From: Ciona savignyi
Taxonomy: Eukaryota > Chordata > Ascidiacea > Phlebobranchia > Cionidae
Assembly: GCA_000149265.1 (NCBI GenBank)
Contig: CH001993.1
Location: forward strand, 367,198-431,197
Direction: 5' to 3'
Length of the DNA stretch: 64,000 bases
Positions 58,220 to 64,000 of this stretch are shown here, in pieces. Within the stretch, counting starts at the first letter, position 1. Every line of letters starts with the position of its first letter. The position numbers and the translations under genes were made by a program. The notes under the pieces were generated by a model. The model saw only the letters and a list, made by a program, of their open reading frames with translations, searched no databases and had not been told where the DNA came from.

Positions 58220-61200
58220 TCAGACGATGTTGGAGCAAGTCTTGCGAATTGACTCCACGATTCTGCAATGAAAAGTGAATTTTGACTGTGGTGATTAAAG
58301 TGGTGTTGGAAGCTCCTGTAGTTCCGATTTGTAGTTGGGTATAGCAGTATAACACTTAACGTTTAGTGTGGTAAGCAACTCTAAGGTAATTGAAGATATC
58401 CGTGTTTTATCTCCGAGAATGGTGGAAACGCAGGGGGAGTTATTAAATGTGCGTGGAATTACCAGCGACCCTCGCCAGGTTAGCAAAGCTATTGCAGTGT
58501 GTTGTGTATGATAGAGACGTTCCTCAATTTTAGTACAATCCAATAGTCCACTGGGTACATGCGATGTCAGCTAAGTGCTTTGCCCAAAGGCACTTAAAAG
58601 GACAATTTGCTACTAATTCTCGACGCAGCGAGTTTGTAACAAAACATTTCCGAGATAATTTGACTACTGCGGTCATGGTAACAATTCTCCATTTCCTGTC
58701 AGTTTTAATTATGATTGTTTATACTACCCGTTTCCTACCCAGTATATGTAAGACTAACGTTGTTGGTTATTTAAGTAATTGCAGAAAATATCGTGGTATA
58801 CAAATATAGATTAGCTTATGCATTTTGCGAGCCCTCTTACCACTTAACACGACTATCAAATAAGCCATATAGCAGTACACACATGTAGTCGGTCTATGTA
58901 TTTGGTTCAAATAAGTAAATAATGTGTTTCTATTTAAACTAGATGGTTATTTTAGAGTTTATAATAACCGCGTTTATTCGTCAGGGTTTAATGGAATAAA
59001 ACGAAACATAGTTATCATTTTAAAGAGCTTTAAAAAACTTGTGTTAAAAATGTTTTAATCATACACAACACACGGCAATAGGTTCGATCACCTGACGGTG
59101 ACCGTACTATAGTTTAAAGATTAACCATGTGATAATCCTTGCATTTTCCCATTCACGGGGATAAAACAGTAGTCTTCCATCCAAACCAAGTTATTCGAAC
59201 TTTAGTGNNNNNNNNNNNNNNNNNNNNNNNNNNNNNNNNNNNNNNNNNNNNNNNNNNNNNNNNNNNNNNNNNNNNNNNNNNNNNNNNNNNNNNNNNNNNN
59301 NNNNNNNTTTTTGCCCAGTAATGATTAATGTCAAATAAAGCAAAAACACGGGCTCAGGATCAGAAAAAAAAAAACAGCCAGCCGAACAGTCGTTAAATAC
59401 GTCATTTAAAAGAAAATTGATATATATTACTTAATTAATATAGCGGACGCGACGGCCAAACCTAGTCAAAAACAATACTGTTGAAACAAATATTAATTAA
59501 AAGATATAACTTACGTTTCCACTGAAACTCCATTGTCGCAAAGGTTGCCAAGCACGAAGAGCTGACGATACGCGTATTCATGCTGGGAATGTGTTTGAAT
59601 GTTAAATACAATTCCAATACCTGACATAGCAGTTCACTAGTGGTGGATACATTGGCATGTGATTGAATGTGGTGAACTATTTGTAACAGTGTAATTCCTC
59701 CGTTTTGCTGTAATTATTAGCGTACACCTTGCTTCCTTTTTTTACGTTGCTTCCTTTTTTAGCGTGAACTAAAGTGTTATCACGTGTTTGCGCCTTTGCA
59801 TCGTACGCGGTGTGTTAACAATATAGCCTTTTTGGAGCAGTTGTAATTGGAATGTACTAGCAAGTGCTCGTATCCTGCTGTGGTTTTAACAAATACAAAA
59901 TCCGGCATTAACTACAGGTATTATACGCGAATCCTAGAAGTGGTACAATATTCACTGGATTTAACAAACAGGTAGACTTGGGAAGATCGTGCACAGAGCT
60001 GTGATTCTTACCTCAGGGTCGCCGAGCGATTTTTAACATTAAGTGTCGAGTGGAAATTAAGCCATAAACAACCGCAAATTCATGAAATGAACGATGTTCA
60101 AATTCGTTACTAATTGTTATACACTATACACTGTGTAGAAAGTTTATCGAGTCGTGTTTCTAAAACTGTCTTTGCGACCGTTGCATTATGTTTTAATCGC
60201 GCGATGCTCGCGTAAACATGTATTACTCGCGAAAAACTTCAAATTGCAGTCATTATTGTGGATCATGGGACTTGTTTGTTTGTTTGTTGTTGCGCACCCG
60301 TTGTTTTGAGTAATAGAATCGTGTGGGAAGACTGGTCACGATATCTAAAATTAATGTCAATCATCATGATTGATGAGTGAAATGAGTCTTCATTTGTCGG
60401 GAAGTAAAATCTGATGCAATATTAAAACACTCTTATGACTTATACATGACGTCATAAAACATGATTGAAACTTCAAAGCCTAATGCATGGAGTTGTAAGA
60501 TAGTCTTTGTAAAAAAAATTGTGGGAATAATATTTTCCATCTAAATAAGATGTATCAGGAAGTGATTATTCTATTTCAGTCAATAATGAAATACGTCTTA
60601 CTTCATCCAGTTCATAGCACATTGCGTCGAATGCTTGGATAGCTTGTGAGTAGCATGGAAGGTCCAACAGCGTGGGCATTGTTTGAAACACAAGGCTGTT
60701 TTCGTTGGATTCCGCGGCAGCTAGGTTGGCAATGTTGCGCGTGGTCCATTGAATACGACGTCGCATCTGTGGTGGAATGGTATGATATGGTTTTAAACTT
60801 CATTTCCGATAGTTGGTTGATATGAACCAGTCTCTTGGACCAAGTGGATTGATGGGAGAAAACTAAAAGGAGGGAAGGCGGGAAGAAGGGAAACGGCATA
60901 CTAAAATTATTATTATGATATTAGAGTTAGTTTTAAACATGGGGTTAGAGTTAGGGTTAGTCTTGGGGTTGGGATTAGTGTTTAGGGAAGGGTTAAAATT
61001 AGTTTCCGTAATTTTAGTGAGCAGTTTCCCTCTTTCCCTCCCTCCTTTTCTCTTTCCCCTCCTTTTAGCGTTGCCCAGATTAATGGGTTAAACTCAAATG
61101 GACAGTCGCACATAAAAAAATCTACAATACAAAACACTACAGCCCAAGCAACTGGACTGTGGGTTATCAGAGAGTAACCATGGACAAATCCTTATCGTGA

Positions 61201-63351
61201 CTTCTCCACCCATATGTATAAAAATGTCACATCCATCTATTCACACATAAGATGAGAGCTTTTAAATCTCCACTTTCATAAGAATAGCACTAGCATTTGT
61301 CTATAATCAAAACAAATTTACTAATTTATGAGAATACTGGAAGTATATTTTAATATAAAACGGTATTCAAACACGTCATTCATTTGGTTTGCAAACAATA
61401 CTTTAATTTGGTTATAAACATTTCCCTTACAACATTAAACAATAACAAATGGTTTCAAATTATTGTTTAGTTTGATATAAACAATGAAGGCTATTCGCAA
61501 CATTTATTTGATGTTATTTCAGCAAGAAACATTATAAAAACAACACAAACTCTAATCTACCAGATGATGTTATTACTACCATAGAACATCGCATCTTAAC
61601 CAACCAAACTGCTAAAAGTGATAGTATTGTGTTAATTCCTTATTAAAGATAATATTGTGTTAATTATGTTAATTTATTCTGATAATATGGTGTTAATAAT
61701 CCAAAGCATAAAAGTATGTAAAAAATGTTCATATAAAACTTTAGTGGTGAATAATAAAAACACCCACTACACTTCTACACCAAGATTGAGTATAAATGGA
61801 ATTGATGATTCATCAATTAGTCCTTCTGCTGGTTTGCTAATTTTGAAGCTGGTTTGTGTCATCGTTGAAAAAGGTTTTAGTTCAGGCACTATTTTTAAGC
61901 CATGTTTAAAGTTTTACATCTTATTTAATTTTAATATTTCTATTTAAGATTTAAAAAAACTAAATGTGTCTGTAGTGAACTTGATTTGCCTTAGTAAATT
62001 AAACTGGAAATTTAGATTGTTTAACAAAATTTAGTTTTCTGACACTTTTTTTACCAGCCATATTTTAGTGGTGAAATTATGAAAATATGGGTGTAGTATC
62101 CAATTTAGGGGTGTACTTATCCCATAGTGGTGGTAGAATAAGACCACAAGCGCTTGCCACACCTTTCACAGGTTCAGTTAACAACCTTACTATTCCAAAT
62201 GCCTGCACAGGCAACTACATAGCCATAATATAGGGATACCAACCTCTAGCTCCTTGTTCAACTCCAACTGAAGTTGTTGATGTTGTTGGAATGTTGTGGC
62301 CATTGAGATCTTGTACTGAAGTATGTGGATGGGTACGTCAGGGGATGGAACGTCATCATACTTTCAATACAAGAAAAACAGATTTTAATACGACTTAAAA
62401 TGATCAGAATCATAAAGCCAATATTCTTTATGCATTTTGTTTTAGCTATATGACTATTGCCATCTTTGTTGCAATCTTAAATTCAGGTTTAATTAGTTAT
62501 ATTTTTATTGTTTTTAATCAATATTAAGTTATCGAATGATTTGTGAGCTCATAAGTGTTAAATATAGGATGATTATCCTAATTATTTCTTGTTGTCTCAG
62601 CAGAGGTTTCAAAGTGCATCATGTCACTACTGTAGTTTCTACAAGAGCATGTTATTTTAGTTAAAGTTATGTTTAATAAAGTCGCAATTTGCTTTGTAGG
62701 AACCTTACCAGGCTGGTACCTAACACTTAACAACCCACAAAACCAATTGTAATAAACTAAACCTAATTTATAAAATCTCGATTTGAAAAAACTTGCATAA
62801 GACAGAATTACTATGTACAGCAAAATTAAATTAATTGAACAAAATATGAACAAAGTATGAACAAAGGACATTATCACTTACAAACTATGAATTAACTCTA
62901 AACAAAGGACAATATTACTTACAATCGGCCGAAGTTTCATGGGCTTCACTTTACTTTCCCTCTGCCCTTGGAAGATTCCAACAATTTCCTTACTCAAACT
63001 CTAAAGAATAAAAAGTCGTGTTATGTTTGTCACTTGTATTACAAGTGTGACTTTGTAGTTTTACTTTATCATATTTTCCCTAATTATAAATATTGACTTC
63101 ATAAGCACAAATTTAAATAACTAAAAAGGGGAAAAACCGCTAAATGAACAAACATGTGTAATGTGTATGAAAAATTGTGTGGACAGGTAAATATTTTGAT
63201 TAAAAATATTGGTTTTGATAGTGGGTTGCCGAATGATAGAATGCATAAGTAAGAAACTCACCAGATCGCCATACTGCATAACATGACTAACGTTGGTGTC
63301 CTGCTTGACAACTTTATATTGTTTGTGTAGCGTCTCTCTTTCAATGTTTTC
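58220..63351 (-). CDS. Unrecognised gene, C-terminal 186 residues (5' partial)
   Basis: Six minus-strand exons join in phase: 63351-63262, 63000-62923, 62360-62244, 60766-60602, 59582-59515, 58262-58220. The phase 0 start at 63351 and lack of a start codon show that more exons lie beyond the window. The peptide runs ENIERETLHKQYKVVKQDTN, SLSKEIVGIFQGQRESKVKP, YDDVPSPDVPIHILQYK, a Gln/Leu-rich helix (FQQHQQLQLELNKELE), MRRRIQWTTRNIANLAAAES, and ends ETIVESIRKTCSNIV. It is mostly helical with a short coiled-coil-like stretch and no membrane segment. I do not recognise the family. A scaffold gap (59208-59307) lies in the last intron, so an extra small exon there cannot be excluded, although the phases already fit. 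Confidence 0.72.
58388..58570 (-). repeat. tRNA-derived SINE copy, reverse, degraded
   Basis: Reversed blocks GGTTAGCAAAGCTATTGCAGTGTGTTG and CCAATAGTCCACTGGGTACATGCGATG. It lies in the last intron of the unrecognised gene. Confidence 0.65.
59208..59307. other. 100-base scaffold gap
   Basis: Exactly 100 N. Unlike the other two gaps, I see no repeated sequence across it. Confidence 0.95.
60857..61077. mobile_element. MITE family A inserted in a SINE remnant
   Basis: Left end AGAAAACTAAAAGGAGGGAAGG, right end CCCCTCCTTTTAGCGTTGCCC. The flanks are near-identical tens: GATTGATGGG (60847-60856) and GATTAATGGG (61078-61087). The flanking text is the CCCAGTGGATTAATGGGTT block of the SINE, so the element landed in a SINE copy. 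Confidence 0.8.
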
Positions 63352-64000
63352 CTGGAAGAGTGATAAGTTATGAAGTAAAGCTGCGTGGTACCAATGCCAA
63401 TGCAGATTATTCTTGGTAGCAATATAAGCCAACTAACGCTATATGCATCGACAAAAATCGTTTTCTTTTCAAAATGCTCTCAGATAGCACCCAGTACCAG
63501 TTAGCTTTTTTGCATATATTTTTGCTATTTTACGGATACCAATTAGAAACACCTGCGTAAGAATCTGCATAGCACTCATTCAGTTTTTTTTCAGCACTGG
63601 TGCTACTTCTTTCACAGAAAAATATAAATAAATTTGGTATGCACCCAAAATTAATTTTTGTCAGAGGATTTCTAGTAATAAACTACTCAACAAAATAAAG
63701 AAACTTTTAACCAATTTGTATGTATATACTGTAAACCAAACAAAAAAGCATTAGGTTACAATGACAAGTTTGTGCAAACTTTGAATTTCTTCAAATGTAT
63801 ATGCTTTATGCCCTTAAATACAAAACATTGTTCAAGTGAAGAGATTAAGAATATTGGAGTAATTCTAAGTTTTAATTATGCTTTAATTATAACTAAACTG
63901 TCATCAATCATTATAATAAACTAACAACAATTGTTAAAAACGTCGGTTAACTGACTGTTTCTGATCAATTAAAGATAAACACAACCTCAAGTATTATAAA
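63352..64000. other. Intronic sequence of the unrecognised gene
   Basis: AT-rich, with no exon or repeat I can name. Presumably an intron leading to exons beyond the window. Confidence 0.4.

Noticed and set aside
57873-58355. 160-codon minus-strand frame
   Set aside because: Only 43 bases (58262-58220) are used by the spliced gene, in another frame, ending at a natural stop. The rest looks like chance.
60566-60766. Similarity of MRRR segment to LIN9
   Set aside because: Only a few residues agree with what I recall of the LIN9 C-terminus. The neighbouring exons do not fit, so no name was given.

Overview
The window looks like tunicate DNA, most likely a Ciona species (inference). Genes are compact with many short introns, the intergenic DNA is AT-rich, and the animal gene families present fit a chordate. 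A tRNA-derived SINE with a (TATCC)n tail is scattered through introns and spacers. There are no bacterial operons. Three 100-base runs of N mark scaffold gaps at 11336-11435, 27820-27919 and 59208-59307.

Layout. (1) 834-12733, + strand: the 3' nineteen exons of an adhesion GPCR with EGF, SEA, EGF, HormR/GAIN, GPS and seven-helix parts; the 5' end lies outside the window. (2) 14549-14992, +: an intronless gene resembling the ciliary protein CFAP90 (C5orf49). (3) 15674-21587, -: an ETS factor of the ELF3/ELF5/EHF class, with a separate large coding exon at 25323-26362 that may be an alternative 5' exon. (4) About 26.4-32.5 kb: mostly non-coding, with a MITE, a gap and SINEs. (5) 32562-39170, -: complete DRG1 GTPase, nine exons. 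(6) 40303-48860, +: complete WDR83, six exons, divergent from DRG1; its second intron holds a 4.2 kb PIF/Harbinger transposon carrying both a transposase and a MADF-type gene. (7) 50338-55488, -: a secreted protein with a Ly6/uPAR domain, a sushi domain and a von Willebrand A domain whose metal site is lost. (8) 58220-63351, -: the 3' six exons of a helical protein I do not recognise.

Exon models were built by hand from GT/AG sites, reading phase and family similarity. In every main gene the phases close without a stop, which is strong internal support. There is no shared pathway: DRG1 and WDR83 are housekeeping genes, the GPCR and the Ly6-sushi-vWA protein are cell-surface or secreted and lineage-specific in architecture, and the ETS gene is a transcription factor.

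The most interesting points are a receptor that keeps two self-cleavage motifs (SEA GSVVV and GPS HLT), the Ly6-sushi-vWA combination, and two MITE families that make matching 10-base target duplications. No retrovirus-like or Polinton-like element was recognised.
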